Positions 16,843-25,944 of a stretch of 64,000 nucleotides of DNA are shown in pieces. The DNA lies in NCBI GenBank assembly GCA_963663375.1, contig OY760195.1:2108001-2172000 (forward strand). The letters are read 5' to 3'. The DNA comes from JAYREN01 sp963663375. GTDB taxonomy: Bacteria > Acidobacteriota > Holophagae > Holophagales > Holophagaceae. The notes under the pieces are model-generated. The model was not told the origin of the DNA and did not search any database. It saw nothing but the letters and a program-made list of their open reading frames with translations. The position numbers and the translations under genes were made by a program. How positions within the stretch are numbered: position 1 is the first letter of the stretch; every line of letters begins with the position of its first letter.

Positions 16843-17649
16843 TTAGATGGATTGCAGTTCGCCCTTCAGCCACTGCGCCGTGTCCAGGAAGCTCGGGCCA
16901 TCGTGGATGACGTTGAAACCCCGCGCCACGGTGGAGTTCACGACCTTGGGCCGCCAGTCCCAGCCCCGTTCCCGCATGAGCCGCTCCCCATCCACGGGGT
17001 ATTCCGGTTCCTGAAAGACGAGAAAGATCTCCGGCCGCAGGCGTGCCACCGCGCCCAGATCAGGCCGGGGATAGGCCCCTGCCGTGGCCCCGAACAGGGG
17101 TTCACCCCCCGCCACCTCGATCAGGTCGTGGATGAAGGTGAGGCCTTCGATGGTGCGCAGATGGTGCCCGAACCACAGCTCCGCGTACACGCGGGGGCGC
17201 TTTATCGGCGCGCTATCCATCAGCGCGGCGAAGCCTCCCTCCATGCGGTTGCAGAGAGCGCGAGCCTGGGGCACCCGCTGCATCAGGCCGCCCAGAGTCA
17301 GCTGGTTTTCCAGGATGCCGAAGCGACTGGCGGGCAGGGGCAAGGCGTACACCGGCAGCCCCGCCTGGGCCATGCGCCGACCGAAGGCGGTCTGGATGCC
17401 CAGGGTCACCAGCACGAGATCGGGCTTGAGGGCCTTGAGGGCCTCGAGATCCGCCTTGAGGTAGTCGCCCACCACCGGCGCCGAGAGATTCTCCACGTAG
17501 CGACTGCAGTAGGGCGTCACCCCGATGACCGCCTCGCCGCACCCCAGGGCGAAGAGAGTCTCTGTGGCGCTGGAGACGAAGCTCACCACTCGGCGCGGGG
17601 GCTCGGGAAAGTCCAGGTGGGTGCCGTAGGCGGGGCAATCGATCTTCAC
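16843..17649 (-). CDS. Second BtuF-like cobalamin-binding protein, no signal peptide
   Basis: 268 residues, GTG start overlapping the btuD stop (GTGA). It has the class III solute-binding fold pattern: RRVVSFVSSATETLFALGCGEAVIGVT, LEALKALKPDLVLVTLG, and a C-terminal RPEIFLVFQEPEYPV. The N-terminus (MKIDCPAYGTHLDFPEPPRR) lacks a hydrophobic signal, so it appears cytoplasmic, unlike the first btuF at 19330. It may bind a corrinoid inside the cell or be a diverged receptor; this is inference. Confidence 0.75.
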   Translation of the reverse strand: MKIDCPAYGTHLDFPEPPRRVVSFVSSATETLFALGCGEAVIGVTPYCSRYVENLSAPVVGDYLKADLEALKALKPDLVLVTLGIQTAFGRRMAQAGLPVYALPLPASRFGILENQLTLGGLMQRVPQARALCNRMEGGFAALMDSAPIKRPRVYAELWFGHHLRTIEGLTFIHDLIEVAGGEPLFGATAGAYPRPDLGAVARLRPEIFLVFQEPEYPVDGERLMRERGWDWRPKVVNSTVARGFNVIHDGPSFLDTAQWLKGELQSI

Positions 17650-18356
17650 TGGGGCAACTCCGGAACGAGGGAGGTGACGAAGCTGGCCTCCACCCGGAAG
17701 ACCTCCCGGATGAGGGCGGCCGTCAGCACTTCATGGGGCGCGCCATCGCCCACCAGGACGCCGCGATCCAGCACCAGCACTCGGCTGAAGCGGTAGGCCG
17801 CGCGGATATCGTGGAGGCTCACCAGCAGGGTGGAGCCACTCTCGGCGAGGCGCTGGGCCAGGCGGTAGACCTCCAGGGCATGGCGCACATCCAGACTGGA
17901 GGCGGGTTCGTCCCAGAGCTGGATGGGGGCGCCGGTGGCCAGGGCCCGGGCCAGGAAGACGCGGCGCCGCTCTCCTCCGGAGAGCTGGGTGATGGGACGG
18001 CCGGCGAGGTGCGTGATGTCCAGGGTGGCCATGGCCTCGTCCACGCTGGCATCGTCATCGCCCCAGGCGTGGCGCCCCTGGGCCACCACATCCCGCACCG
18101 GGAAGGCGAATTCGGCGTGGCTTTCCTGCCCCAGCCAGGACAGCATGCGGCCCCGCTGGAGGTAGGGAATCCTGGACAATTCCTGTCCATCCCAGGCGAT
18201 CGTACCCTGGGCGGGCAGTAAGCCACCTAGCGCCGTCAGCAGGGTGGACTTCCCGGCGCCATTGGGTCCCAGCACGGCGATATGCTCGCCCGACGCAGCC
18301 TCCAGGCTGATATCCCGGAGGCGCTGATCGACGGAAAGGCCATGGGCGTTCAGCAT
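17646..18356 (-). CDS. btuD: Cobalamin ABC transporter ATP-binding protein
   Basis: 236 residues. Walker A is GPNGAGKSTLL, the signature is LSGGERRRVFLARAL, Walker B is IQLWDEPASSLD (Trp replaces the usual Leu-rich stretch), and the switch His is in LVSLHDI. It drives uptake through BtuC. The start overlaps the btuC stop by seven bases. Confidence 0.9.
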   Translation of the reverse strand: MLNAHGLSVDQRLRDISLEAASGEHIAVLGPNGAGKSTLLTALGGLLPAQGTIAWDGQELSRIPYLQRGRMLSWLGQESHAEFAFPVRDVVAQGRHAWGDDDASVDEAMATLDITHLAGRPITQLSGGERRRVFLARALATGAPIQLWDEPASSLDVRHALEVYRLAQRLAESGSTLLVSLHDIRAAYRFSRVLVLDRGVLVGDGAPHEVLTAALIREVFRVEASFVTSLVPELPQ

Positions 18357-19333
18357 GGCCGCTTCCGCAGCAGCCACAGCAGGAAGGGGCCGCCCACCAG
18401 GGACGTCACCACCCCCAGCCGCACCCCCGCCGGCAGGAAGCGCGTGGGCAGATCGCAGAGCAGCACGAGGCTGGCGCCCCCCAGCATGGAGAGGGGCAGC
18501 AGGCGCCGATGATCGGGACCGAAGGCCATGCGCACGAGATGGGGCACCACCAGGCCCACGAAGCCCACCACGCCACCCACGGCGGTGGCGAGGGCCGTGA
18601 GCACCGTGGAGAGCGCCACCAGCTGCCAGCGGAGCCGCTTCACGTCCACGCCCAGGCTCTGGGCGCCGGATTCCCCCAGGGCCAGCAGGTTCATGGCGCG
18701 GCCCAGGGGCAGTAGCAAAATACACGCGAGGATCACCAGGGGCAGGGCCATCCACACGTGCTCCCAGGTGCGATTCTCGATGCCGCCCATGAGCCAGAAC
18801 AACACCTGTCCGCTGGCCTGGACATTGACGGAGGCCACCAGCACCAGAAAGCTCGTGGCGGCGCCGAAGAGGGCGCTCAGGGCCACGCCGCCCAGCAGCA
18901 GATGCTCCGGCGAGGCGCCCCGCCGCGCCATCATCATCACGGCCCCGGTGGCGAGAAAGGCCCCGACGATGGAGGCCAGAGGCACGGTGAAGAGGCTGAT
19001 GGCGCCGCTGCCCAGGGTGATGGCCGCCACGGCCCCCAGGGCGCCGCCGCTGCTGACCCCCAGGAGCCCAGGGCTCGCCAGGGGATTGCGGAAGTAGGCC
19101 TGCATCACGGTCCCCGAGGCGCCGAGACCCGCGCCCACGGCGAGTCCCACCAGAGTGCGGGGCAGGCGGATGTCCCAGAGCACCGTGCGGGCCAGCTCAT
19201 CGCCCCCGCCGAACAGCGCCGCCAGGATCTGCCGGGGCGGCAGCAGCGCATCCCCCAGGGCCAGCGAAGCCAGGGCCGCCAGGGCGGTGAGGCCAAGGAA
19301 GAGAAGGACGGGGCCCGTGATCCGGGCCTTCAC
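18350..19333 (-). CDS. btuC: Cobalamin ABC transporter permease (FecCD/BtuC family)
   Basis: About 327 residues from a GTG at 19333 that overlaps the btuF stop (GTGA) and has GGAG seven bases upstream; the frame could extend 12 codons further to 19369. It has about ten membrane spans with family text: RLPRTLVGLAVGAGLGASGTVMQ, NPLASPGLLGVSSGGALG, and GFVGLVVPHLVRMAFGPDHR, which contacts BtuD. Confidence 0.9.
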   Translation of the reverse strand: MKARITGPVLLFLGLTALAALASLALGDALLPPRQILAALFGGGDELARTVLWDIRLPRTLVGLAVGAGLGASGTVMQAYFRNPLASPGLLGVSSGGALGAVAAITLGSGAISLFTVPLASIVGAFLATGAVMMMARRGASPEHLLLGGVALSALFGAATSFLVLVASVNVQASGQVLFWLMGGIENRTWEHVWMALPLVILACILLLPLGRAMNLLALGESGAQSLGVDVKRLRWQLVALSTVLTALATAVGGVVGFVGLVVPHLVRMAFGPDHRRLLPLSMLGGASLVLLCDLPTRFLPAGVRLGVVTSLVGGPFLLWLLRKRPC

Positions 19334-20163
19334 CGGAAGCGCTCCGGATGCAGGGCCCGCGCCAGCCATTCGTAGGTTTCGACACGGCGGTGACTGGTGG
19401 CCGAGAACAGCGCCCCAGGCAGCGTCACGAGCCGGCCCTGGCGCAGGACGGGCATGAACTTGTAGGGGCTGATCTGGCGCAGTTGGGCCGCGAGATCTTC
19501 GCCCCGATCCTGGGAGCCCACGAGCACCTCCGCCTTCCAGGTGAGGGCGCGCTCTCCGGGCATCGGCACGATGCCCTTGAGACCCGCCTCCGCCGCCACA
19601 TTGAGGGCGCCTGCGTGGTCGCAGATGTCCTGGAAGGACGTCTCGGCTCCCGCGGCGTAGGGATAGATGCCCGCCGCCATCACTCGCACCGGTTTCGCGC
19701 CCTGAAGGCGCGCCGCCAGGGCCTGCACCCGGCCCTGGCAGGAGCGGATGAGGGCCTCGGCCCGGGCCTCCTGGCCCAACTCAACGCCCAGGCGACGCAG
19801 GCTGGCGTAGACATCCTCCAGCCGTTCGAAGCGCTCCACGAGATGGATCTTCACCCCCGCTCGCCTCAGCAGCGCCACGCCTTCCGGCGGCGAATAGCTG
19901 GTGGTCAGCACGAGATCGGGGCGAAAGCGCAGGATGTCCTCGGCGCTGGAATTGCGCAGGGCCGGGTAGCGCTTCGCCTCCTGCCAGGAGGGCGCGTAGC
20001 GCTCGTCCTGTCCAAGATGGGAGAGGGCCGCGATCTGCCCCGGATCCGCCAGGGCCAGCAGCAGATCATCCGTGCCCACCGCCTGGGAAACCACCCGCCG
20101 CGGTGGCGCCGCCATCAGGGCAGCGGCCACCGCAAAGGCGAGGAGGAAACGGAGCGCGTTCAC
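19330..20163 (-). CDS. btuF: Periplasmic cobalamin-binding protein
   Basis: 277 residues, GTG start one base after the btuB stop codon. A cleavable signal peptide (MNALRFLLAFAVAAALMAAP) is followed by a class III substrate-binding fold: RRVVSQAVGTDDLLLAL, SAEDILRFRPDLVLTT, and SQDRGEDLAAQLR. It should carry cobalamin or cobinamide from BtuB to BtuCD. Confidence 0.87.
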   Translation of the reverse strand: MNALRFLLAFAVAAALMAAPPRRVVSQAVGTDDLLLALADPGQIAALSHLGQDERYAPSWQEAKRYPALRNSSAEDILRFRPDLVLTTSYSPPEGVALLRRAGVKIHLVERFERLEDVYASLRRLGVELGQEARAEALIRSCQGRVQALAARLQGAKPVRVMAAGIYPYAAGAETSFQDICDHAGALNVAAEAGLKGIVPMPGERALTWKAEVLVGSQDRGEDLAAQLRQISPYKFMPVLRQGRLVTLPGALFSATSHRRVETYEWLARALHPERFR

Positions 20164-20164
20164 G

Positions 20165-22162
20165 CTAGAAACGGTAGCGCGCTTCGAGGGTCACGGTACG
20201 GGGCTGGGCAGGATAGCCATAGATCATGGCGGCATCGTTCTCGAAATCTCGGCTGCGATCCAGCCATTCCTCCCTCGTGATGGCGGACTGGAACAGGTGC
20301 TCACCGCGCAGCGAAAGACTGAACTGCTTGGTGAAGGGGTAGGAGGCCGCAAGGCTCGCATCGTTGAAGTGGGCTTTGTAGGCAAAGGGAAGCCCGTACT
20401 CATAGCGAGAGCCAAACCAGGACCAGCGCCCATCAATTCGGAGGGCACCGAAGACTGCATAAGCGCTGGCGCCGACTGTCTGGAAAGGGCGCCGGACTAC
20501 TGTGCTTGTCATCAACTGCTGGACCTCGGGAACGCTCAGGTCCCGGGCCTCCTGGTTTCGGTAGAAGCCCTCGATGCCCCAGCCCTGAAGCCGGTACCCG
20601 AGCCCCAGCTCCATGGATTGAACGCGGATGTTCTGGCCGTTGATATAGGCTCCAGACATGCCGCCCCAGGGCGAAGGCACGCCCAGGGTCGGATCGAAGG
20701 CCACCAGGCTGTCGTACTGGGTGCGGGAAAGATCAAGTCGGGCGCTCCATGGGCCGGACTTCCAGCTCGCGCCTGCCTGAGTCGTCTTGCCTTTTTCGTT
20801 CTTCAGATCCTGACCCAAGTTGTTCAGGTTGTACATCACCTGGAAGAGCGTGGGGTGGGCAGAGCTGTTGCCATGGGATCCATAGAGGCGGAAACCAGCC
20901 CCCAGGGTCCAGTTGAGGCCGAGCTTGCCGACAACGGCCGAAGAGTTACGCTCCCCGGAGGCCATTCCCTCGGGATGGACCTGGAGGCGGTCCTTCTGAG
21001 TGCGGACTGCGAGCGTGAAGCGAAGGTCCCGCAGGGGTTCCAGGAACGCATCCAGCGCCAGGGCGAGGTGTCGGCCTTCACCCACATTCCGCGTAATGTT
21101 GCCCGGACTGGTGCCCCACTCTCGGGAGAAATCTGCCGTGCCGCTCATCCCCCCGATAACGGAGGGACTCCAGCTGAGTGTGCCTGTGGCTTGGTTCCCG
21201 CGGCTATTGTAGGCCTGGGTGGGCAGACCGGTCATCCAGTCGGGCGTGAGGCGCTGCTGTTCCCATCCGCCCGCATTCAGTTCCCCCAGCAGGGTGTCCG
21301 TAAACTGGCTGCGGACTGTGGCCCCGAAAAGCTCGAGGCGACTGTGGTTTTCCCGGCGAGGGTTGAACGCGCCTGGAGCCCGGGGGGTTATCGCATAGCT
21401 GCTCGAGGCGAAGGGCGTGGGGACACCCGCATAGGTGTTGCGGTAGTGGGCGGTAACAAGAGTGGATTCCCCGATGGACTGGCCCAGGTTCAGGGCGGTC
21501 CCCACGACGCGGTAGGGCGCCTCGGTTTCAATGACCTGATCCTCCCGCGAGCTGGCCACGCCCAGGCGAACCCAGCCGGAGCCCCAGCCGTAGGCGGGCG
21601 CGAGGCTGCCCCGCAGAATGCCCTGGGTACCCGCGGCGAGGGAGGCCGATCCAGAGACACCAGCAGGCGCCGGGTTACCGGAATAGAGGGCGACAACGCC
21701 GCCCATGGCATTGGCGCCCTGTCGCGCAGAGACCCCACCACGCTGGATCTCGACGCGATCGATGCCCACCAGATCCAAGCCGCTGAGATCCACACCAAGG
21801 CCCATGGGATCCTGAACCCGCAATCCATCGAGGGTAATTACCACATCCTGAGACCTCGCTCCGGCAGGGAAGAAGCTGGCTCCGGTGCCTACGCCGCCGT
21901 AGCTGAGGAGCTGGCCGGGCAACAGACTCTCAATGAGTTCGGCCGCGCTCCGGGGCGCAAGGCGGTCCAGTTCCATCCTGTCCACGACGACGACGGCATT
22001 CGGCGTCTTCGCGATCTCCACCGAGGTGGCCTCCGCCGTCACCGTCACGGTGGCGCCCGCTTCGGCCTTGGGCTTGGGCTTCTCCAGGGGATCGGGCGCC
22101 GGCTTGGCGGCGCTCAGGGCCGCGCCCAGGGCCAGGAATAGGGTGATTCGGGTGATGCCCAT
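20165..22162 (-). CDS. btuB: TonB-dependent outer-membrane receptor for cobalamin (BtuB-like)
   Basis: 665 residues with a signal peptide (MGITRITLFLALGAALSA). The plug domain has VVVVDRMELDRLAPRSAAELIESLLPGQ and IDRVEIQRGGVSARQGANAMGGVVALYS. The rest is a 22-strand-type barrel ending in Phe (LEARYRF). Start 22162 has GGAGG six bases upstream; upstream in-frame codons fall in the riboswitch. First gene of the operon under the cobalamin riboswitch, which supports cobalamin or another corrinoid as substrate. Confidence 0.88.
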   Translation of the reverse strand: MGITRITLFLALGAALSAAKPAPDPLEKPKPKAEAGATVTVTAEATSVEIAKTPNAVVVVDRMELDRLAPRSAAELIESLLPGQLLSYGGVGTGASFFPAGARSQDVVITLDGLRVQDPMGLGVDLSGLDLVGIDRVEIQRGGVSARQGANAMGGVVALYSGNPAPAGVSGSASLAAGTQGILRGSLAPAYGWGSGWVRLGVASSREDQVIETEAPYRVVGTALNLGQSIGESTLVTAHYRNTYAGVPTPFASSSYAITPRAPGAFNPRRENHSRLELFGATVRSQFTDTLLGELNAGGWEQQRLTPDWMTGLPTQAYNSRGNQATGTLSWSPSVIGGMSGTADFSREWGTSPGNITRNVGEGRHLALALDAFLEPLRDLRFTLAVRTQKDRLQVHPEGMASGERNSSAVVGKLGLNWTLGAGFRLYGSHGNSSAHPTLFQVMYNLNNLGQDLKNEKGKTTQAGASWKSGPWSARLDLSRTQYDSLVAFDPTLGVPSPWGGMSGAYINGQNIRVQSMELGLGYRLQGWGIEGFYRNQEARDLSVPEVQQLMTSTVVRRPFQTVGASAYAVFGALRIDGRWSWFGSRYEYGLPFAYKAHFNDASLAASYPFTKQFSLSLRGEHLFQSAITREEWLDRSRDFENDAAMIYGYPAQPRTVTLEARYRF

Positions 22163-22234
22163 CGCATGCCTCCACGCATGGGCCGGGGATGGACGAGGAC
22201 GAGAACGCGAGGCTCTGGTCCCGGCACCGCTCCC

Positions 22235-22445
22235 TCGGCGGTTGGGATAATGCCGGACCGGTCTCCGGGCTCGCGCACGACGAATCCCTTGCAGGATTCC
22301 CGGAAACCTTCCCGGAGCGGCGCTCCAGTGGTCCCGGCAAAGTCTCCCGTTTCGAACGAATCTAGAAACGAGGCGCACACCGTTGCGGGGCAGCGCAGGA
22401 TTCACACCTGCTTCCCGTGCATCCAGCACGAAATTTGTGCTTTCA
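22235..22445 (-). promoter_or_regulatory. Cobalamin riboswitch upstream of btuB
   Basis: Read on the minus strand, 22415 down to 22376 contains GGGAAGCAGGTGTGAATCC followed by TGCGCTGCCCCGCAACGGTG, the B12-box core. Further down, GCCCGGAGACCGGTCCGGC (about 22270-22252) matches the GAGACCxGCC element near the end of the aptamer. The aptamer ends about 75 bases before the btuB start, leaving space for an expression platform. Expected effect: B12 represses the whole btuB-to-cobD operon. Boundaries are approximate. Confidence 0.9.
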
Positions 22446-22481
22446 GCCTCCCATGGGGCGAGGCCACATGGCAAGTCTCAC

Positions 22482-23060
22482 TCAGGAACCGCTGGCGAGA
22501 CTCCGGTTATGGAAGCGCAACACGGCCCGATTGGGGGCGTAGACCTCCAGCTTCGTGAGACCGTACGGCTGCCAGGCCAGATCCAGGGCCCGTTCCAGGG
22601 GCAGGCCCAGGAAGTGCGCCAGGATGGCCCGCAGCGAGCCTCCGTGGGCGAGCACCAGGGTGGACTGTTCTCCTTCCAGGGCGCCCTGGAGGGCCAGCAG
22701 GGAGCGGCTGGCGCAGCGGGCGAAGGACTCGCCGCCGGGAGGGGCGGCCAGGGCCGGGTTGGCGAAGAAGGCATCGGCCCCCACCACCTGTTCCCAGGGC
22801 AGGCCATCCCAGTCGCCGAAGGCCTGTTCGCCCAGATCCGGCAGCACCAGGCAGGGCAGGCCCAGGTCCAGGGCGTGGTTCCGGGCCCGCTGAAGGTCGG
22901 AGGTCAGCACCCGCTGGATGCCGAGACTGAGCAGTTCCTGTTTGACCAGCGGCCAGAGCGCCTCACCCTCCGGCAGCACCGGCAGATCCAGGCGCCCCAG
23001 GGGGGCACCCGCCTGAGAGGCCGCCGTGGGGCCGTGGCGCAGGAGGTAGAGAGGCGTCAT
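22482..23060 (-). CDS. cobC: Histidine phosphatase, probable alpha-ribazole phosphatase
   Basis: 192 residues. The phosphatase core is seen as LYLLRHGPTAASQAG (nucleophile His in RHG), RVLTSDLQRARNHAL, and LVLAHGGSLRAIL with the second His. Its start overlaps the cobS stop (ATGA), so it most likely removes the 5'-phosphate in nucleotide-loop assembly. On sequence alone it could be another phosphoglycerate-mutase-like phosphatase. Confidence 0.85.
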   Translation of the reverse strand: MTPLYLLRHGPTAASQAGAPLGRLDLPVLPEGEALWPLVKQELLSLGIQRVLTSDLQRARNHALDLGLPCLVLPDLGEQAFGDWDGLPWEQVVGADAFFANPALAAPPGGESFARCASRSLLALQGALEGEQSTLVLAHGGSLRAILAHFLGLPLERALDLAWQPYGLTKLEVYAPNRAVLRFHNRSLASGS

Positions 23061-23788
23061 TTCGTCATCAGGGCCAGCAGCACCGCGGCCTCGACGATCT
23101 GGTTTCCGGCGCCCAGGAGATCCCCGCTGTGACCCCCCAGACGGCGGCGCAGGTAGAGAGTCCAGAGCAGGGCGAAGAGGGCGGCGGCGAAGGTGGCCCG
23201 CAGCACATGGGGCAGGCCCAGATGCCAGGCCCCGAAGCAGAGGCTCCCGGCCAGCAGGGTGGATGCGAGGTAGGAGCCCCAACCCAGGCCCTTGTGGACC
23301 TCCTTGGCCAACCCCTGGCCGATGGGCGGCAGCAGGCGCAGCACGAAGGCCACGGACCACCTTCCCAGCACCATGGCGAGAGGCAGGGCCAGGATCGCCC
23401 GGCGCTCGAAGGCCACCAGGGCCGCCCAGCGCAGCATCAGCAGGCACCACAGCGCCATGGCCCCGTAGGCCCCGATGCGGCTGTCCTTCATGATTTCCAG
23501 CACCCGCTCCCGGGTCCAGCCGCCCCCCAGGCCATCGGTGGCGTCCGTGGCGCCATCCTCGTGGAAACCCCCGGTGAGAAGGAGACCCCCGGCGATGGCC
23601 AGCACGGCGGCCACGGGGGCCGACCAGAAGCGCAAAGCGAGTAGGAAGAAGCCCGCCGTGATCCCGCCCACCAGGGCGCCCACCAGGGGAAACCAGCCCA
23701 CGGCCCCGGAGATGTCCTCGGCTCGAGTGTCGGGGCCGGGCATGGGAATGCGGGTCAGAAAACGAATGGCGGCGACGAAGGAGCGCAT
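23057..23788 (-). CDS. cobS: Adenosylcobinamide-GDP ribazoletransferase (cobalamin synthase)
   Basis: About 243 residues, polytopic membrane protein. The diagnostic motif GGFHEDGATDATDGLGGGW is near residue 75, and GHSGDLLGAGNQIVE is near the C-terminus. It joins alpha-ribazole or its phosphate to adenosylcobinamide-GDP. The ATG at 23788 gives MRSFVAAIRFLTRIPMP, the usual family start; a TTG at 23809 overlapping the maf stop is an alternative. Confidence 0.93.
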   Translation of the reverse strand: MRSFVAAIRFLTRIPMPGPDTRAEDISGAVGWFPLVGALVGGITAGFFLLALRFWSAPVAAVLAIAGGLLLTGGFHEDGATDATDGLGGGWTRERVLEIMKDSRIGAYGAMALWCLLMLRWAALVAFERRAILALPLAMVLGRWSVAFVLRLLPPIGQGLAKEVHKGLGWGSYLASTLLAGSLCFGAWHLGLPHVLRATFAAALFALLWTLYLRRRLGGHSGDLLGAGNQIVEAAVLLALMTK

Positions 23789-23805
23789 GAAGGCGCGGTC
23801 TTCCC

Positions 23806-24417
23806 TCAAGGCATGCCCAGCCAGATCTGCATCAGACCCAATCGGGCAATGAGCTCTGCGAACCGCTCCACGGGGAAGCCCATCACCGTGGGGAAACTGC
23901 CCTCGATGCGCTCAATGAAGAGGGCGGCGATGCCCTGGGCGGCATAGCCCCCGGCCTTGTCCATGGGCTCGCCCGTGGCGGCATACCACTGGGCCCGGGC
24001 CTCGCTCACGGGGCGCAGATAGACCTCCGCCGTGTCCACCAGGCTGTGGATCTCCTGATCCCGGCGCAGGCAGAGGCCCGTGTGCACCTCGTGGCGGCGG
24101 CCCTGGATGAGGCCCAGCATCCGGGCGGCGTCGGCCTCGTCCACGGGCTTGCCCAATACGTGATGATCCACCGCCACCGTGGTATCCGCCGCGATCACCC
24201 AGCGCCCCGGGTTCACCTGGGAAACGATTTCCGCCTTGGCCCGGGCCAGGCGCTCCACCATGACCGCGGGCTCTTCGCCCGGCAGCGGCATCTCGTCCAC
24301 CTCCGGCGCCCAGATTTCGAAGGGAATCTCCATGGCCTCCAGCCACTGGCGGCGCCGGGGCGAGGCCGAGGCCAGGATGGGCGGGGGCAGGTAGAGGGTC
24401 TGCTCTTCTCGATTCAT
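23806..24417 (-). CDS. maf: Maf-family nucleotide pyrophosphatase
   Basis: 203 residues. Maf landmarks: ILASASPRRRQWL near residue 14, EVDEMPLPGE, RAKAE, VIAADTTVAV (catalytic Asp), LGKPVDEADAARML, and KAGGYAAQGIAALFIERIEG. It hydrolyses non-canonical or specific nucleoside triphosphates to monophosphates and acts in the cytoplasm. Its start overlaps the lnt stop (ATGA). Confidence 0.9.
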   Translation of the reverse strand: MNREEQTLYLPPPILASASPRRRQWLEAMEIPFEIWAPEVDEMPLPGEEPAVMVERLARAKAEIVSQVNPGRWVIAADTTVAVDHHVLGKPVDEADAARMLGLIQGRRHEVHTGLCLRRDQEIHSLVDTAEVYLRPVSEARAQWYAATGEPMDKAGGYAAQGIAALFIERIEGSFPTVMGFPVERFAELIARLGLMQIWLGMP

Positions 24418-25919
24418 TTCACGGTTTCCTTCTTGCGGGTCAGGAACAGGACGGCCATCCCCAGGGTGACCAGGGAGCCCCAGATCACCCCTGGCCCCCG
24501 CGCCGGGGTCTGGCGCGGCCGCCAGGCGATGGAGAAAGCATACGCCCCTTCGGTGCGGGGCTCGCCCCAGAGCACCCAGCTGCCATCCTCCCGGAAGACT
24601 CCGGATTTCCCCGTGAGGGTGGCCCGCAGCAGGGGCACGCCGGCCTCCACAGCCCGCAGGCGGATCTGGGCCGCGTGCAGATCCGTGGCGACACTCCGCT
24701 CGAACCAACCATCGTTGGTGTGATTGCTCAGCAGCTCGGCCCCCGCGAGGCGCACCCCTTGGGCCACGCGCATGGGCATCAGGGCCTCGCTGCAGATGAG
24801 CGGATGGACCCGCAGATCGCCTTGCGGGGTGGGGCAGGCGAAGCTGCTCTCCGCCCCCAGTCGGCCCGGTTCCTGGGAGATCAGGTCCAGGCTGCGCTCC
24901 AGGGCCCGCCGCAGCGGTTCCGGCCCCGGCATGCGCTCCCCGAAGGGCATGGGCTCCGTCTTGGCCTGGAGGAAGGAGGGCCGCCCCGCCGCCTCGCCCC
25001 GCACCAGGTTGTAGAGTCCGCCCTCGGTGCCGAAGAGCCAGGCGATGCCCCGGGCCTGGGCCTCGGCCCCCAGCCGCGGGTTGGGCGAAAGATCATTCCG
25101 CCCCAGGACCGAGCTCTCGGGCCAGAGCACCAGGGTTGCCGTCCCCAGCCTGGGCAGATGCTCCTGGGCGAGCAGGGCATCGGTGCGGGCCCACATGTTG
25201 GCTTCCATGCCGGAAGCGCGGCGGCCCGGCTCGAAGTTGGGCTGGATCATCACCACGTCCAGGCGCCGTTCGGGGCCCCGGGGCAGGGCGAACCAGAGCG
25301 CGGAGAGCGCCACCGGAAGGGCCACCCAGCCCAGAGGCACCCGCAGGGCTCGCCCCGTGCGTCCCGAGGCCAGCCAGGCGGCGAAGAGGGCGCCGCAGCC
25401 CCAGCACCAGGCCGAGAGCCCCGGCGTCCCCAGGAATGCCGCACTTCGGGCCAGCCAGGGCAGCCCTCCCAGGGCGGCCCCCCAGTTCCAGGGATAGACG
25501 TGGAAGCCCAGGACTTCCCAGGCCGCGATCCCAAAGGCCGCCATCGCGGCCGCCGCCCAGGGGCCGGAGCGCCGATTGGCGAAGCGTGAGGCCATGAGTA
25601 TCAGCAGGAAGCCCAGAGATTCCCAGGCGGCCAGCAGCAGCGAGGCCGCTAGGGCCGCGGCATAGGGCATGGGCCCCTTCAGCTCCAGGGTGGCGGGCAC
25701 CCAGGCGAAGAGGAAGGCGAAGCCCGCCATCAGTGAGAGGAAGAGCCAGCCCAGGCTCCGCCCCTTGAAGAGCGCGTCGAAGAGCAGCGCCGGAAACAGG
25801 AAGGCGAACGCAGCCTCCAGGTAGCCCCAGCCCGAGGCCGCGGGAAACCGGAAGGCGAGGGCGAAGAAGCCGCCCAGAATCAGCGCCTCCAGGAGGCGAC
25901 GCAGGAACTTCGGGATCAT
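24414..25919 (-). CDS. lnt: Apolipoprotein N-acyltransferase
   Basis: 501 residues. An N-terminal membrane half with six or seven spans precedes a nitrilase-like periplasmic domain. The catalytic triad is visible: Glu in LVLWPESSVLG, Lys in QAKTEPMPFGERMP, and Cys in PLICSEALMP; NHTNDGWF follows. A last membrane span precedes the basic C-terminus. It N-acylates the lipoprotein Cys at the inner membrane, consistent with lipoproteins and LolCD-like genes in this window. Confidence 0.93.
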   Translation of the reverse strand: MIPKFLRRLLEALILGGFFALAFRFPAASGWGYLEAAFAFLFPALLFDALFKGRSLGWLFLSLMAGFAFLFAWVPATLELKGPMPYAAALAASLLLAAWESLGFLLILMASRFANRRSGPWAAAAMAAFGIAAWEVLGFHVYPWNWGAALGGLPWLARSAAFLGTPGLSAWCWGCGALFAAWLASGRTGRALRVPLGWVALPVALSALWFALPRGPERRLDVVMIQPNFEPGRRASGMEANMWARTDALLAQEHLPRLGTATLVLWPESSVLGRNDLSPNPRLGAEAQARGIAWLFGTEGGLYNLVRGEAAGRPSFLQAKTEPMPFGERMPGPEPLRRALERSLDLISQEPGRLGAESSFACPTPQGDLRVHPLICSEALMPMRVAQGVRLAGAELLSNHTNDGWFERSVATDLHAAQIRLRAVEAGVPLLRATLTGKSGVFREDGSWVLWGEPRTEGAYAFSIAWRPRQTPARGPGVIWGSLVTLGMAVLFLTRKKETVK

Positions 25920-25944
25920 CGGGAGAGCCTCCGACCGCTGGAAA

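Noticed and set aside
15198..16910. Plus-strand open frame of 570 codons
   Set aside because: Antisense to the well-supported ThiC-like and cobO genes; His/Ala-rich without motifs.
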